Shown here: positions 43,301 through 56,926 of the stretch, piece by piece
How the letters are laid out: each line of letters starts with the position of its first letter
Numbering within the stretch: the first letter of the stretch is position 1
Origin: Balamuthia mandrillaris
Lineage: Eukaryota; Discosea; Longamoebia; Balamuthiidae
Direction: 5' to 3'
NCBI GenBank assembly: GCA_031835245.1
Contig: JAVKOQ010000128.1
Coordinates: 7,501-71,500, forward strand
DNA length: 64,000 nucleotides
Translations under genes and position numbers: made by a program
Notes under the pieces: model-generated
What the model was told of the DNA's origin: nothing
What the model saw: the letters and a program-made list of their open reading frames with translations, nothing else
Databases searched by the model: none

Positions 43301-46300
43301 AACGGAGTTGCATCGAAGAACGTTGGAACTGGAAGAGGCTGTGAAACAACGTAAAGCTACTCAATCCCAATTAGATGCCTTACAACGCCAACACAACCGA
43401 TTGCTCTCGATGTTGGACGACAAAGAAACCGAACTCAACGTGTTGAGACAGAACATGCAAGACATTGCTCAAAGTATGCTTTTCTCTAAAGACAATAACA
43501 GCGAAGATAGCGAAAAAGCGCTGAGAAAGGAATTGGAAGGGCTCAAAGAGAAACTTATAGAGAAAGAGCAAGAACTGGATCTAAGCAAAACGGCGTTGGA
43601 AGAAGAGCAGAAGCGAATGGAAGCGGTTGTGATGGAAATGGCAGAGCTGGAACAGGAACGACTGATAAGGCAAGCAGAGCAGAAACCACCAAAGGAGCAA
43701 GAAAGCGGGTCACAGCGGAGAGAAGAGTTGGAAGAAAAGGTGACCGATCTACAACACAAGCTGAGAGAAAAAGAAGAGCTTATCTTCGGACTGAAACAAG
43801 AACTTTCTCTTCTTCAGCAACAGCAGCAAGACAACAACAATTCTTGTTCTTCTTCAGACGTATCCGAATCACAACCACTCGTTGAGAGAATAAGAGAATT
43901 GGAACGAGAGATTGCTGCAAATGCAGAAGATCAACAGTTGAGAGAACAAGAAGTGGTCGCTCTGAGAGAGATGAACATCGCACAGGAACAAGAAGTAAGA
44001 ACGCTGGAGACCGTTATCAAAGCGAATGAAGAGGAATTTATGACGACAAGACGAAAGTATAAAGCGACGAGAATGGAACGAGATCAGATGCAAGCGCAGC
44101 TAAACATTTGTAAAAGACAACTGCAAATGGCAGAAGATAAGTTTAAAGTCATGCGCAGCCACCAGAAGCGATTAGAGCAGAAAGTGAAGCAAGATATGAA
44201 AGGTGATACGGAACATTTGAAAGCTGAGTTGAAGAAAAAAGAAGCGCAAGTGGAAGACTTACTTATGGAAGTGCAAGTTTGGAAGTTTAGCTGCGAAGAA
44301 AGCGAAAGGGAAAAAGCGAAAGAGAAAGAGAAAGAACGGAACGGAGGCCTCAAGGAGGAAGAACGACAATGGTTGTTGCGTTTATTGGAAGAGAAAGAAG
44401 TGGAATTGATGGAGAGCAAACGAGGAAGAACAGAAATGGAGGGACTATTATCAACTGCACTGAAAGAAGCGAGACAAGAAGCGAGAGAACGTGCCGCAGA
44501 AGCTTTAGCATTAAAGCAAAGCATTCAACAACACACACAACAGCATGCATTAACATCGATGCAAGAAAGTAATAACGAAGATGAAGAAGAAATTTTCCGA
44601 TGGAGCGATTCTGAAGAAGAAGCAGAAAAGGAAACGGAAAACGGTAATGGAACGGAAGACTTCTATCTGATGAAAGAACGCGAATGGGAACAGATACGAC
44701 AGAGCGCTGTCACCAAAGAAATCGAGATGGACCAAGTTATAGATGAGCTACGTACCAAGTTGGAACAAGCACAAGAGACTATTCTGGAGAAAGAGAGCGA
44801 GTTGATGCAAATCAGGATTGAATTGCAGAACCGAGAAGAGGAAAAAAAGGAGCTAGACCGGTTGAAAGAAGAATTACATTTCACGCGAAACAGACCGTTG
44901 GAGTTTGAAACAACAATTGTCTCAAACGATGACGAGGGATCAACACCAATAACTCCAACAACTGATTTGTTGGAAGCTAAGAGAAGAACTTCAGAAGTTT
45001 CTGTTTCTGCGATGGAACGTTCTTTGGCGGAAGCTCAAGAGAGAATGCGAGTTTTGGAACGAAACTTGGAAGCCGCACAAAACACAACAGCAGAGAAGGA
45101 AGTAAGCCTTGTTCTTGCCATGGAAACAGAGAAGGAATGGCAATCACGAGTGAGGACAGAACAAGTTAGACGAGAAAAGGTAGAAACGGAATTGATGGCT
45201 GTCAGCAAAGAAGTGCAACAATTGAAAAAGTTGGTGGTAGAAAGGGATGACGCTGTGAATATGTTGCAAGAAGTGAACGAAGAGATGGAACGCAATTTTG
45301 AGGAGGTGGAACGCCAACACGAAACATGGCGCTCGGAGCAGGAGGAGCAGGAGAAACAACGCAAGGAGGAAGTCGAGAGATTGAGGCTGGAACTTGATAC
45401 GAAACAGAAGGAAGTAGACGAGCTTCGCGCCTCGTTGCAACAAGCCAAGGAAAAGGAAATAATCGCTCTTCGTGAAAGAACAAACGAAATGGAACCTGAT
45501 GAAGAGGAAAAGAACGCAGCAAGAAGAAACGAAGAAGAGATAAAGGAGAGAATATTACGGCTGGAAATAAGCGGAATAGAAAAACAGAACGCATTGGAAC
45601 AGTTGGAAAAGCTGTTAGCAACTGCTTTGGAAGAAAAAGAACAACAGTGGAGAGAGAACGAGCAGCAAGTTCTTGCGTTAACGGAGCGTTTGCAGAGTCT
45701 GCTGCAAGAAACGGACAAGTTGCATTGCCAAGTGAACCAACAGACGATTGAACTTGCGGAGACACGCTTTGAATTAGAACGAAAAGAAAGCATCATCTCT
45801 CAACTGGAATCTCAACTCCAACAATTCGTTAAGGTGAGAGAAGCGGAAGATGATGGTGAAAGCGAGGAACGGACTGAGGAGGAAAAGGTGAAACAATTAG
45901 AAACAGAGTTGCAACGAAAACAAACCCAGTTGGAAATGTTTCAAAGATGGGAGTTGGAGCATTCAGCTGAGTTGTTGGATAAAGAACACAGAGAGATCAC
46001 CGACTTGACTGGCTTTTATGAAACCAAGTTAAAAGAACATGAAGAACTTTTGCGACAACAAAAGTTGGCACTGGAGGAAGCGGCTAGACATTCTTCCGAC
46101 TTACGATTAGAAATAGAGATATTGGAAGTTACAAATCGAGAAAAGAGCGAAGAACTTGTGGAGAAAGAGAAAGAAGTAGAGCGGTTGAAAGTGGAGCTGG
46201 AAGAAGCTCTTCGTCAATTAGAAAAGAGTGACGAACAGGACCTTTCAACTTCTTCGTCATTCTCTTCCTTCTTTCAAAAGGAAGACGAAGAGGAGTTGAC

Positions 46301-48910
46301 GTCTATGTTGGATATTTCAGCAGCTTCTTCTATTGCTTCATTCTTCGGTACGGCAGAAACGGAAGCATCCAACTTGGATGACGAGAAGGAAGGAGTGAGC
46401 GAACATGAAGAAGTAACTGAGAAAGAAGAGAACGGCGCAGCTCCACCTGAGAAACAAATAACAACAGGTACCAACGCAGAATATGAAAACATCAGCACAA
46501 AAGAAGAAGGACACGAAAAACAAAAAGAAGAAGAACAAGAAAAAGGAGAGGAAACGGAAATAGAAGCTAATGATGAAGAAGAAAAGGATGTAAGCAAGTT
46601 ATTACACCGTTTGTATAGGCAAAGACTTGAAGAAGAGGAACGCTCACTGCAAGCCCAAATCACGGTGCAACGAAACATGTTGGAGTTCTTCACAGGATTA
46701 GGAAAATTAGCAGGAAGAGAGGGGGAGTTGGCGGAACTGAAGGAGCTTCTTTGCGAGAAGGAGAGAAAGCTGCGTCAGGTGAGAGCATCGTTGTTGGAGC
46801 TGAAGCGTGATATCGCAGCTCGGCTTAAGGAAAGAGAACGAGAGTTGGAGGAAAGAGAACGCGCTGTTGAAAGTCTGCTGCTGCTTCGTCTACAACACAG
46901 CGAAAGTGAAAAGGAGAAAGATAAAGGAGCGGAACAACGAAAACAAGACCAAGAGCTAGAAGGTGGTGAGGTAAATACTTCTCCCACTCTTTAATGTGAA
47001 AGGTTTTTTGCGTTACGCTTTTTGAAATGATTAACGCGAGAAAGTAACAGGATCGACCAAAACGACAACCAACAAAGGAGGAAGAACAAGAAAAAGAAGA
47101 TGAGGACGAGGTCAACTCATTGATGGAGCCGATGCGAGAGGAGGAGAGGGTTACAATGTTGGAAGCACGAAATCAAAAACAAGAAGGAGCAAACAAGAAT
47201 GAGGTCTGCTCTACTCCACCTCAGCATTTTGAAACGACTCAAAAAACGGAAGATACATTTGAAGAACTGAATACCTCCAGAGAAGAAATAGAAGAAAGAC
47301 GACACAGAGAAGACGATGAGGAAAAAGAAGAAGCAGACGTTGGAATCGATGAGGAAGATGATGAAGAGCCTGAAGACGAAGAGGAGGAAGAGGACATGGA
47401 AGCTTCCAAATGGTCTAAACGAGAAATGTCGGAGATCATGCAAGTGCAACGAGAGGAAATCGTGGAGTTGCGCTCCATGCTTCGCATCCGAGAAAGAAAG
47501 TTCCAAAGTCTTGTGGAGGAGTTACAACAGGCTAGATGCAAGTTAGAAGCCCTTCAATCCGCTCCTCGCGAACAAGAAGAAGCTGAAGAAGACGAAAGAA
47601 GCAACAAGAACAAAGATGATGACGATGAAGAAACAGAAGCGAAGCGAGAAGGTTTGAACATGAACGCGCATGCGTTGATCGAAGAACTCAAACGAGAAAG
47701 AGAGAAACATGCTTTGACAATGCAAACATTAGAACAACTACGAATGAAACAGCTGATAAAGGAAGAAGAGCGAGATGATGTTCATGATAGCGAAAACAAA
47801 GAGACCGAAAAAGAAGAGAGTAGAAGACAGCGAAAGGAAGAAGCGAGAAGTTTGCTGCGATCCGTTTTAGTGAAGGAAGAGAGAGCGGCAGAATGGGTTG
47901 GCTCTAAAGTGAACGCTTTAGTAGATCATCTTCTTCGAGTTGACAATGATGACGAAAAAGAAGGCATGAAAGAGAAAGAAGAAAAAGAGGAAGATGAAGA
48001 AGAAGAAAAGACAGAACAACGGCTTCGATTGATTCAGGATGATATTCTGCAGTTACAAACAGAACTTCAACAGAATCGGCTTGCTCTTTTGGAGGAAGAC
48101 AAAGCCAAAGAGGATGTTGAGAAGAAAAAAGGTGAAGAGGAATTGGAAACCAAGTTGGAAAAACAAGTTTCAGAACAGATGTCTTACTTCTTTTTCATGA
48201 GCAGAGTGACACAAGATTTAGCTGAACTCTTTCTACTTCATCATCATCAACAACAAGCAAAATTGCGAAAACAGCAACTACAACAACAAAACAATCAAGC
48301 GGAACGAAATAAGCAGCGATCGGCAAGAAACGAGAAGCAGAAAAGGAAAATGGGTGATGAAGAAAGAACGAATAGCTGGCAAAGTGAAAGTGGAGAAAAT
48401 GGTGGAGAGAGTGTCGAAGAAGCGGAAACGATAATAAACGGTCATCTTGCCACCGAAGAGACGACGACGAAAAAGAAGGGCAAAACAAAGAAGAAGAGAA
48501 AGAAACAGTTTCATCACGAACAATCGATGGAATTGGCATCAACAGCGGAAGCCACCATAGACGCGATGATTGAACGACTCCAAAGCTCAATTCTCTCTTC
48601 CTTTGCTTTATCTTCTCCATTCGACTCTTTCCATGGTTCGCCATTGCCCGACACGAGAGGCGTGTTGGAGAACGATGGTGAGGCGATGGAGGAAAATGGA
48701 AAGAAAGACGAAGCGGAATGGAGCAATATACTGCGGCAGCAACAACAACAGGAGGAGGAGGAGCGGTGGAAGAAGAAAGAACATATCGTGTCATCTCTTG
48801 CGTTGCTGGATGATGGCAACGGAGCGATCACGTCGGACGAGGATGACGATGAGGACCTTATAGAGGATTACTTTTATGTGAAAAGCGACGACGATGAGGA
48901 GAGCGGCTGA
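40364..48910 (+). CDS. Giant coiled-coil protein (about 2,799 residues)
   Basis: Three large exons (40364-41560, 41628-46970, 47051-48910) join in phase 0. After about 60 residues that include Pro-rich turns, almost the whole protein is heptad-rich coiled coil, with highly acidic segments (about 42520-42760 and 47280-47400). A Ser-rich, less helical stretch occurs around 46245-46345. Near the C-terminus are a hydrophobic helix around SYFFFMSRVTQDLAELFLL and an acidic Tyr-containing end. No motor, GRIP, TACC or membrane-anchor domain was recognised, so assignment to golgin, centrosomal or nuclear-pore-basket type is open. Two tiny introns (67 and 80 bp) interrupt an otherwise continuous frame. 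It lies directly upstream of the RasGEF gene and on the same strand. Confidence 0.8.
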
Positions 48911-49349
48911 ACGGCACTCTTGTTGTTTGCGTACACAGCAAAAGACGACCGCCAGAAAGGACCGACCGCGTGTATCATGAACCATCCAAAAACAAAACAT
49001 AATCGTCGATTTTTTTTTTAGCGGCAATATTCTGTTATCCGGAAGAATTAATTTATTTCAAACCTTTAAAAGGGATAATTTCCCGATATGAAACCCATAT
49101 AAGGTTAAAATCGGATGTGTTACCATGGAAACACCAATCAAACGCCCACGTGATTATCGAATTAAATAAATTACAGATTCTTGTTACAATAAACAGCAGA
49201 GAATCACAGTGCGCGAAGCAACGCAGCGTTATCTCACAAGTTCTTCTGCTGGTCTTTAAGGGAGCGGGGTGCTATGAGCGGGTCGCTGTGCTGCTCGCAA
49301 AAGTTAGACAGAAAAAATAAAACAAACAAACATCAAAGTAATATAGAAG
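48911..49349. other. Intergenic region
   Basis: Between the coiled-coil and RasGEF genes. AT-rich in the middle (about 49010-49190) with no convincing open frame. It probably contains the RasGEF promoter. Confidence 0.6.
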
Positions 49350-51894
49350 ATGAACGGAACGGCAACGAAAGAGGGAGACGAAACCCATGCTAGCACCGCA
49401 ACGGAAGAGCAAGAAAAAAGCGAGCGCCACCACGAAGACAAAAGAAAAAGATGGCTCAGGCAGGACAGAAGACGCAAAAGCCTCTCTTTTGACTCGGACC
49501 TCGTGGTCAACCTTCGAAAAGCTTCTGAGTCGCTCTCGCCTTCTCCTCTTCGTCGTCGTTCCTTCGAAGAAGGTGAAGAACCAAACAACAGGGAAAGCCT
49601 AGCGAAGACAAAAGGCGAGGAAGAGAGGGTGGCTCCAGAAGAAACGCCAACGAATGAAGAAAAACAGAAAAAGCCTGCAAAGAAGCTGAAGAAAAAATCT
49701 AGGAAAGGGTCCATGCAAGAGAAAGGCAAGAAGGCGCTCGCCCTGTTGTCTGTTCACCAACTGCGCTCTTCTTGGAGCCAACGCAACCTTCCCTCTTCTT
49801 CCTCTTCTCCCTCTCTTTCCTCTTCGCTTTCTTCCTCTTCACAAATGCAAGCAGAAGAGGAACAAAAGAAACGAGCAAGGAAAGAAAAGGATGAAGAAGA
49901 ATTCCTCCGCTTGAGCGCTTCTTCCTCTTCTTCTTCGAGACGACCTTCTTTTGTTTCGTTGCATGCAGAAAGCTCTCCTCCTCCGTCTCGCGAGAAAAGT
50001 GCCTCCTTCTCTTCGCTCTCCTCTTCCGGGTCGTTTATCATTCGCAGCAACGACAGCCTTTCTCCGCTCTCTTTTGGTTCTTCTCCATCTTCAGGCTCCA
50101 AGATCAGAAGAAAAACAACCAAAACCAAAGAGGACAAAGAAAGAGAAGGAGAAGCCAAAGGAAACAAAGACCACAAGCTGCAAAAGAAGGCGCAGAAAGA
50201 ATTGCTGATAGAGCTCAACAAAACGATGCCCGCTGTTCGTCATTCCAGAATGCTAAACAACAACAATGCCGACTTTTTAAGCATGTTCGAGCAGGTCTTC
50301 AAGCAGCAACTGAGCGAAAGCGAAGATGGTCGTGCTTCCGCGAACAACATTCGTCCTGCAACCTCTCGTGAACACCTCTCCGCAACAGATTTTGAAGAAG
50401 GTGATGCTGACAAGGAAGAGGTTGAGGAAGAAGAAGAAGAAGAGAAGCAGATGAAACAAATGCTCTCTTCTCGGAAAGTTCTAACAACGCAAGAAGTAGA
50501 ACAGGAAGGCGGAGAAGCAAGAGATAAGAAACAAGAAAAAGAAAGGAGGTCTATGTTTCCAGAGGAAGTGGTGGAGGCGCAGTGGACACCTTCTTCTCCT
50601 AGAAAAGAAAGAGGTCGCTCTCTCTCCACTCCGATCAAAGTCCACAACATGAAGTCTTCTCTGTCTTCAAGCGGAAAGATAAGCGTGAGAAGAATGCGAA
50701 TCGGTTCCGACTTGACCGACAAACCTCAACAGCGAAGAAAACCAAACGAAGAAGAACAGAGGAAGAAGAAAGAGGAGTCGATGATAACATTAAAGATGCA
50801 ACGTTCGAAGAGCCTTCGAGAAACAAACTACATAAAGAACGACCAGAACACCAAGAAGAATCGAAGTAGGGTGATAGAATATGATATCGACGAAGATAGC
50901 GGAATGAAGGTCGTCACCAAAGCGTCTCCTCACTCGCTCATTCAGCGAGCCGTTAAAGAAAAGGATCGTTCAGGTGCCTCTTCCCTTACCACCTTTTTAT
51001 TCATTCCACATTCTTCTATATTCTTCCCTTTCTTTTTTTTTTCTAGTTATTTGAACAGTTTATGTTAACTTTTGTTATTCCTTTGTGTCCTACAGACTTT
51101 GATCGGCAACAGTTTGTTGACTTGTTGTTGATAACTCATAAGCTGTACATGACTTCGGCAGAGCTTCTGCAAAGTTTGCTTCGTATCTTTGGCGAAGACG
51201 ATGACTTGGCCAATGATTCTCGTACCCGGTATGTCCTTTTATTTGTTATTCTCCTTCTAGTTCTTTTTTCTTCCTCTGCTTTTCCTCTTCATGCTTTCCG
51301 TTCTGAAAAATAGCTATCTTTCAGAGTATTGTCTGTATTAGAGCGTTGGATGCGAACCTATCCATCAGACTACCTAAGCTGCAACAAAGAGGAGGAAGAA
51401 AATGAACAAGACTTATTAAAGTTGTTGCAGGATTGGAAACGGACATTAGGAAGTGCTGCTTCAGAAGACTCCAACAACACTAAGAAGGAGAAACGAAAAG
51501 AGAAGAAATCAGATATAGACCGGTTGCTATCGTTGCTAGACAACTTGGTACGTTCGCTGCTTGGTACACCTGCATTCTTCTAACTGTTTTTAACAAAAGT
51601 CGGCCAAGAGAAGTCAGCAACAGAACCAAGAAATAGAGAATGAGGAAAATAGAAACGAGAGTGGAGCCGGTGAGACTGGCTCTTCATCGTTACATCTGGA
51701 AATGGCCGCTAAGCTGTTGCGAGAGGTTTGGCTCTTTTGTGTTATTTTCCGTGATCGATACATTCTCACTTTACCTTTTCTACGGTGTTCTGCATTCTTT
51801 CTTCTTCAACGGGTTCTTGTTCTTATTCTCCTTCCCTTCTTGTTCTCCTCCTCCTCCTCCTCCTTCTTCTTCTTCTTCTTCTTGTTCTTCTTCT

Positions 51895-51929
<35 letters not shown>

Positions 51930-53031
51930 TTTTTCTTTTTCTCGTCAGACAACACCAAAAGAATTAGCACAACAGCTAACTCTTTACGACGCAACTATCT
52001 TTGCGACTGTCACACCTCAAGAGTTTTTCAACTGTGCGTGGACCAAGTGTAAGCACAAGGCTCCGAACCTGTCTCACATGATTCAGTGGTTCAACGAAGT
52101 GTGTTTTCGCTTCTCCTTTGCCTTTCTCCTATTTTCCTCTAAACCTTTTCTTTATTTTGCTTCATAGGTGAGTAGATGGATAATGACTCAAATAGTGAAG
52201 ACAACCGATGAGAAGGAGAGAGTCAAGGTGATAGCCAAGTTCATTCAGGTGGGAAAGGAAATGATGAACTTGAACAATTTCAATGGCACCATGATGGTTC
52301 TCTCCGCCCTCAACAACAGCGCTATCACACGACTCACGCCTCTTTGGCAGGTATTCATTTTCTGCCCTCTCTCTTCTCTCTTCTTTTTTTTCTCATCTGA
52401 TGAATGATCATTTATCTCTGTTATGTTATTTTATGTTCAACAAACAACAAAAGGCGTTACCTCCAAAAACAATAGCAACCTTCGATGCTATGCAAGAGCT
52501 TCTCAACCCAGCAGAAAACTTTCGCGCTCTCCGGGAGGCCCTCCTGCAAAGCTCTCCTCCGCTCATCCCGTTCATGGGCTACTATCTCACCAAAGTACTC
52601 TTGCTTCGGTGTTCTCCTCTCGTTCTTCCCTTGAACTAACAAACAAACAGATAACATATCTGAATGAGAACATAAAAGCAAAGGAAGGACTTGTTCGGTT
52701 CGACAGAATGAGCGCTCTCGGCACAGTCCTGTTGGAGCTGCAACGTTACCAACGAGCCAACTTCATCATCAAACCCAATCCAGACGTTCTCGCTTACTTT
52801 GGCAGTGGCCTTTACTTGGACATCATCTTCAACACCTCTTCGCTCAACACCAGCAGCGGTCAGCTTTCGTCTTCTTCGTCATCCATTGCTTCTTCCTCCT
52901 CAAACCTCAGGAAGAAGAACCACAACATTCATCCTCAACATCGGTCCAAGTTTGGATTGTTCGGTGGTTACATCCTCTCTGAGAAAGAGGTTTACGAGCA
53001 CTCTCTTGATATCAAACCCAGAGGTGGCTGA
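49350..53031 (+). CDS. Ras guanine-nucleotide exchange factor (RasGEF)
   Basis: Eight exons (49350-50973, 51096-51228, 51325-51547, 51600-51725, 51949-52098, 52168-52350, 52454-52594, 52651-53031) with consistent phases give 986 aa. The first 540 residues are Ser/Arg/Glu-rich and disordered. A RasGEF N-terminal (REM) module follows (FVDLLLITHKLYMTSAELLQ, later LERWMRTYPSDY). The CDC25 catalytic domain starts ELAQQLTLYDATIFATVTPQ and contains VSRWIMTQIVKTTDEKERV, NNFNGTMMVLSALNNSAI, PPLIPFMGYYLTK and the Asn-Glu following it. CDC25-type domains load GTP onto Ras. The C-terminus after the domain (LRKKNHNIHPQ...) is short and basic. Its neighbours 15-22 kb upstream are two RasGAP receptors. Confidence 0.9.
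51845..51945 (+). repeat. (TTC)n tract in RasGEF intron 4
   Basis: Pyrimidine trinucleotide repeat on the sense strand, running into the acceptor of exon 5. Confidence 0.9.
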
Positions 53032-53660
53032 AAACCCTTTCGTCTCTTCCGCAAGCTCCCTTTGCTTGCGCCTGGAGATCTCCGTGTGTGTAAAAACCTG
53101 AATAAAGAATAAAAACTTTGGTGAATGACTCAACATCGCATGTTATTGTCCTTGCCCTTCCGCCCTGTTCTTCGCCATCGGCACAAGGACAAAAATTTCT
53201 CTCTCCCAAGTCACGCACATCCATTACCAGAACCCCAGTTTTTTCGCTGCAGAATTTTTTTCATTGCGCACAGCAAGAGCCGCCCCTATTTTCTTCTTCG
53301 TCAAAAAAGTTTCGCAGCAGCGGAAGAGACCCTCACCGCTTCCTCTCTTTCTCTTTTTGTTTGTTTGTTTCAAACAAAGACCCTTACCCCCCTTTGTTGC
53401 AGGGGAGGATTGAAATATCAAAAAAAAAGAACATCACTCTTTGTGATCGGTTGCACGGTACGTCTTTGCTTTGTTTTTTTTGTTTGTTTCGGGATGACTT
53501 TGATCTTTTGTCAAACCTTTTTTTTTTTATGTTCTTGATTCCTGTTCAAATCGGGTAGCAAGAATCGAAAGCGAACAAAAAAAAAGAACCTGGCTTAACC
53601 CTTTTTTTTAAAAAAAAAAATTGGTTTTCGTTTCAAAATAAACAGGGAGACACAAACATC
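53032..53660. other. Intergenic region upstream of the cullin gene
   Basis: An AATAAAGAATAAAA polyadenylation-like word occurs at about 53099-53113, just after the RasGEF stop. The rest has homopolymer T and A runs (53520-53620) and no convincing gene. It probably carries the cullin promoter. Confidence 0.6.
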
Positions 53661-56600
53661 ATGGCAAACTACGAAGACAACCATGAGCAGCTTTTGTTGC
53701 TTCATGAGGGCTTCGACAAAATCCTCAATGCCGCCGAAACCAAGAAAGGCATCACCATGAAAGAGTGGATGAACTTGAACAGGTTCGCTTCGCTTTTGTT
53801 TTTTTTGTTATTTCTTTGTGCTCTGTTATTCTGTCGTCTTATTTCTTTTCTTCCTGTTTTTCTTCTTTTTGTTCGATTAACCATCGGCTGAAACAAAACT
53901 AATAATCGAAACAATATTTTTGTGTGTTGTGTATTTTTTGAAAACATGCTTAACGCGAACAAATAGTGTGGCACATAAGCTGTGTACAGGGGCAGATCGT
54001 CATGAGCCCGGTCTTTACGGCCACATCGAGCTGGCCTTGAAGGCCAATGCCACCCAGAACGGGGCTGAGCTCAAGTCCATGAGGGAGGAGACCCTGCTTA
54101 AGAACTTCATCTCTCGCTTCTCCACCTTTAGGCAGGCCTCCACCATGGTCAGCAACATTACTCATATCTTGGTACATTTCTTTTGTTCTTTTTTTCTCGA
54201 TGTTCTCTCTTCTTATCGCTTTTCTATTCTTTCGGTTTATATTTGATGTTTTGCAGGCTCGTTTCTGGATCCCGGCACAAAAGACTGCAAAGAAAGACGT
54301 GTACGAAGTCAAAACGGTAACCTTTTTTTTTTTTTGCTATTATATCTGCGGCTTGTTTTTTTAAACAATGCTCTTTCTTTTGGTTGTTTACAGTTGTCAG
54401 TAATGGTGTGGAGAGATGCTTGTTTTGAACCGCTGAAGGAACAGTTGATGGACTCTCTTTTGACCTACATCGAGGCTGACAGGGACGGAAACACCAAAGA
54501 TAAAACTCTGGTCAGAGAGTACATTGAAGCAATTGGTACGATCGAGTGACAGAAAGAGTTTGCCATGGTGAGACTGAACATTGTTCAAACAAAAAATAGG
54601 ATTGATGGGAGTGGATAAAGCAAAAGAATACTACGAGGCCACTTTTGAGAAGCGGTTCATCGATGTCACTAAAGACTACTACTTGCGCGAGTCGACTGGT
54701 TTCTTTGCTTCTCACACGATATCCGATTACATGACGCAGGCTGAGACCAGGATCAAGCAAGAGATCAGCAATTGCGAAAAGTATTACGCTGAGTTCAAAG
54801 ACACAAAGCCTAGGGTTCGCTGCTTTTTCCGTTTTGTTTTTTTGTTTGTTTTTGCTTTTTGTTGTTAATTATTTGGATGAGAGCACAGAAGAGAGAGTGA
54901 GTGAGAGAGCAAGGACTGAAATTGATATGGTTTCTATCTAGCTCGAGGAAGTGATGAACTTTGCTATGATCGAGAAACACATGGACCCACTCCAAGCTGA
55001 GTTCAAACAGATGCTTACTGGCGACAAGCCTGACGGTTTGTTATTCTCCTCTTTCTTCGCAACTAGACTGCTTATCTTATTTTGCATATTTTAGATATGA
55101 CTCGCTTTTATTTCTTGTTGTCACGAGTCGCTGATGGTCTGCCGGCCAGCGCTAAGACCTTTGAGGAGTACATCTCCAGCCTGGGCGTGGTCATCGTCAA
55201 GGAACAGCAAAGCAAAAAGACAGCACAGAGCGCTATCCAGAATGCCACCGCCTTTGTGGCCTCCCTTCTGGACCTCTTCACCAAGTTTAACAACCAGCTC
55301 GAAAGTTGTTTCCAGAAGAACTCCCTCTTTAAGGAAGCTCTGGACAAAGCCTTTGTGACCATCATGAACATGAACTCAGGCAAGTTCACCATTTCAAGGT
55401 TGCTCAACTTTTACTTGGACAATTTGTTGAAGGGTAAAATGAAGATCACCGACGAGGAAATCCTGGAGAAGATCGACAAACTCGTGAAACTCTTCTCCTA
55501 CTTTAGGGATAAGGACGAGTTTGGAGAGTATGCTCGTAGGGGACTTTGCAAGCGCTTGTTGGCTCCCGGTAGCAAGTTCAACGAATCCGCTGAGAAGTAT
55601 CTTATCACTCAGCTCAAAGCCACCTGCGGTAACGCTTACACCCGTCACCTTCAGGTTTGTTTCTTTCGTTTTTGTTGTTTTTGTTCAAATAGCAGATTTA
55701 TATTTTGGTTTTCTCTCTCCCTTCTCTCGATCTTATATTCTGCCTCTCAAAAACAAAACCAATCAAATAGGGAATGTTCACAGATGCAGAGAGCGACACT
55801 GTACAAAGGACCAAAGATAAGTTCATCCAACACAATGAAGGCTCCGAGAAGGTTCCCGGCACTACCATCACTCTTTCCGTTCAAGTGCTGAACGAGTGCT
55901 ATTGGCCCATTTCCGGAACGGACCTCTTGCCCATTCCTGGTAAAGCGGAGGAGCTAAATAGGTGCATCAGCGTCTTTGAAGAGTTTTACAAGAAGGAGTT
56001 CTCCGAGTCCAGGAAGCTCAAGTGGCTCTACAACCACGGCACTCTTGCTCTTAACGTATTTGCTTCCTATCTTTTTTGTTTTATGTTTTTTCTCCGTTCT
56101 CCATTGTCCTTCTTTTCCTCCTTTATTCCTCTTTTTAAAACCCTCTTTCTCTTTCTCCATATTTGTGCTGTTTTGTTTGTTAGTGGTATGGTTTTCTATA
56201 ATTGTTTTGGAAATGTTCTAACCTTCCATTTAACAGGCATCAGTAGGGGGTCGTAAAAGAGAGGTGTCAGTAACACCTCTGCAGGGTGCCATTCTACTCT
56301 GCTGGAACAAGGCGGACAGCCTTACCCTCTCCTTCAAAGACATTCTTGGACAACTGTGGCCGGGAGAGGCCCCCAAGTCAAAGCTCCGCCTCTCCAAGTC
56401 CTCATCCTCCATGTTCGACATTGACATCACCGACGTCCTCAAGTTTGCCATTCAACCATTGGCCTGCCACAAAGCTTGCAAGTTGTTGACGTTGAAAAAG
56501 AAAGGCGGAAATGGGGGAGGAGATGGTGACGACGGAGAGGATGAAGGAAAGGGAGGCAAAGATGGAGAGGATGGAGGAGAGTCGGTGTCTGTGGAGGATT

Positions 56601-56926
56601 CCTTCACCTTGAACTTGAAGGCTTTGAAGAGGCCCAAGACCTCTTTCCCTGCGGGCTCTGCCAAGGCCCAAGAAAGGAACGCAAAGGAAGATCAGAAGTT
56701 GGTATTGAAGCAGCGTTCGTTCGAGATAGACGCAGCGATGGTGCGCGTGATGAAGACCCACAACGTGCTCTCCTGGCCGGAGCTGCAAGTGCAGGTAGTC
56801 AACATCCTGAAGCAACGCTTCGTGCCTTCCGCCAAGATGATGAAGAGCCAGCTCGAGTCTTTGATCGAGAGGGACTTCTTGGACCGCGATGAGAACGACC
56901 GCACCAAGATCAAGTATGTTGCTTAA
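53661..56926 (+). CDS. Cullin, CUL1-type scaffold of a ubiquitin ligase
   Basis: Nine exons (53661-53782, 53967-54171, 54257-54316, 54394-54535, 54600-54814, 54942-55035, 55095-55654, 55771-56055, 56237-56926) join in frame to 790 aa. N-terminal cullin repeats (e.g. EYYEATFEKRFIDVTKDYY, EKHMDPLQAEFKQML, DMTRFYFLLSRV) are followed by the cullin homology domain (KLVKLFSYFRDKDEFGEYA, LCKRLLAPGS, KLKWLYNHGTLAL). The winged-helix end has the neddylation site Lys in IDAAMVRVMKTHNVL and ends IKYVA. It would bind RBX1 and an adaptor such as SKP1. A Gly/Asp/Lys-rich low-complexity insert (56500-56580) is unusual within the C-terminal half. Confidence 0.93.
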
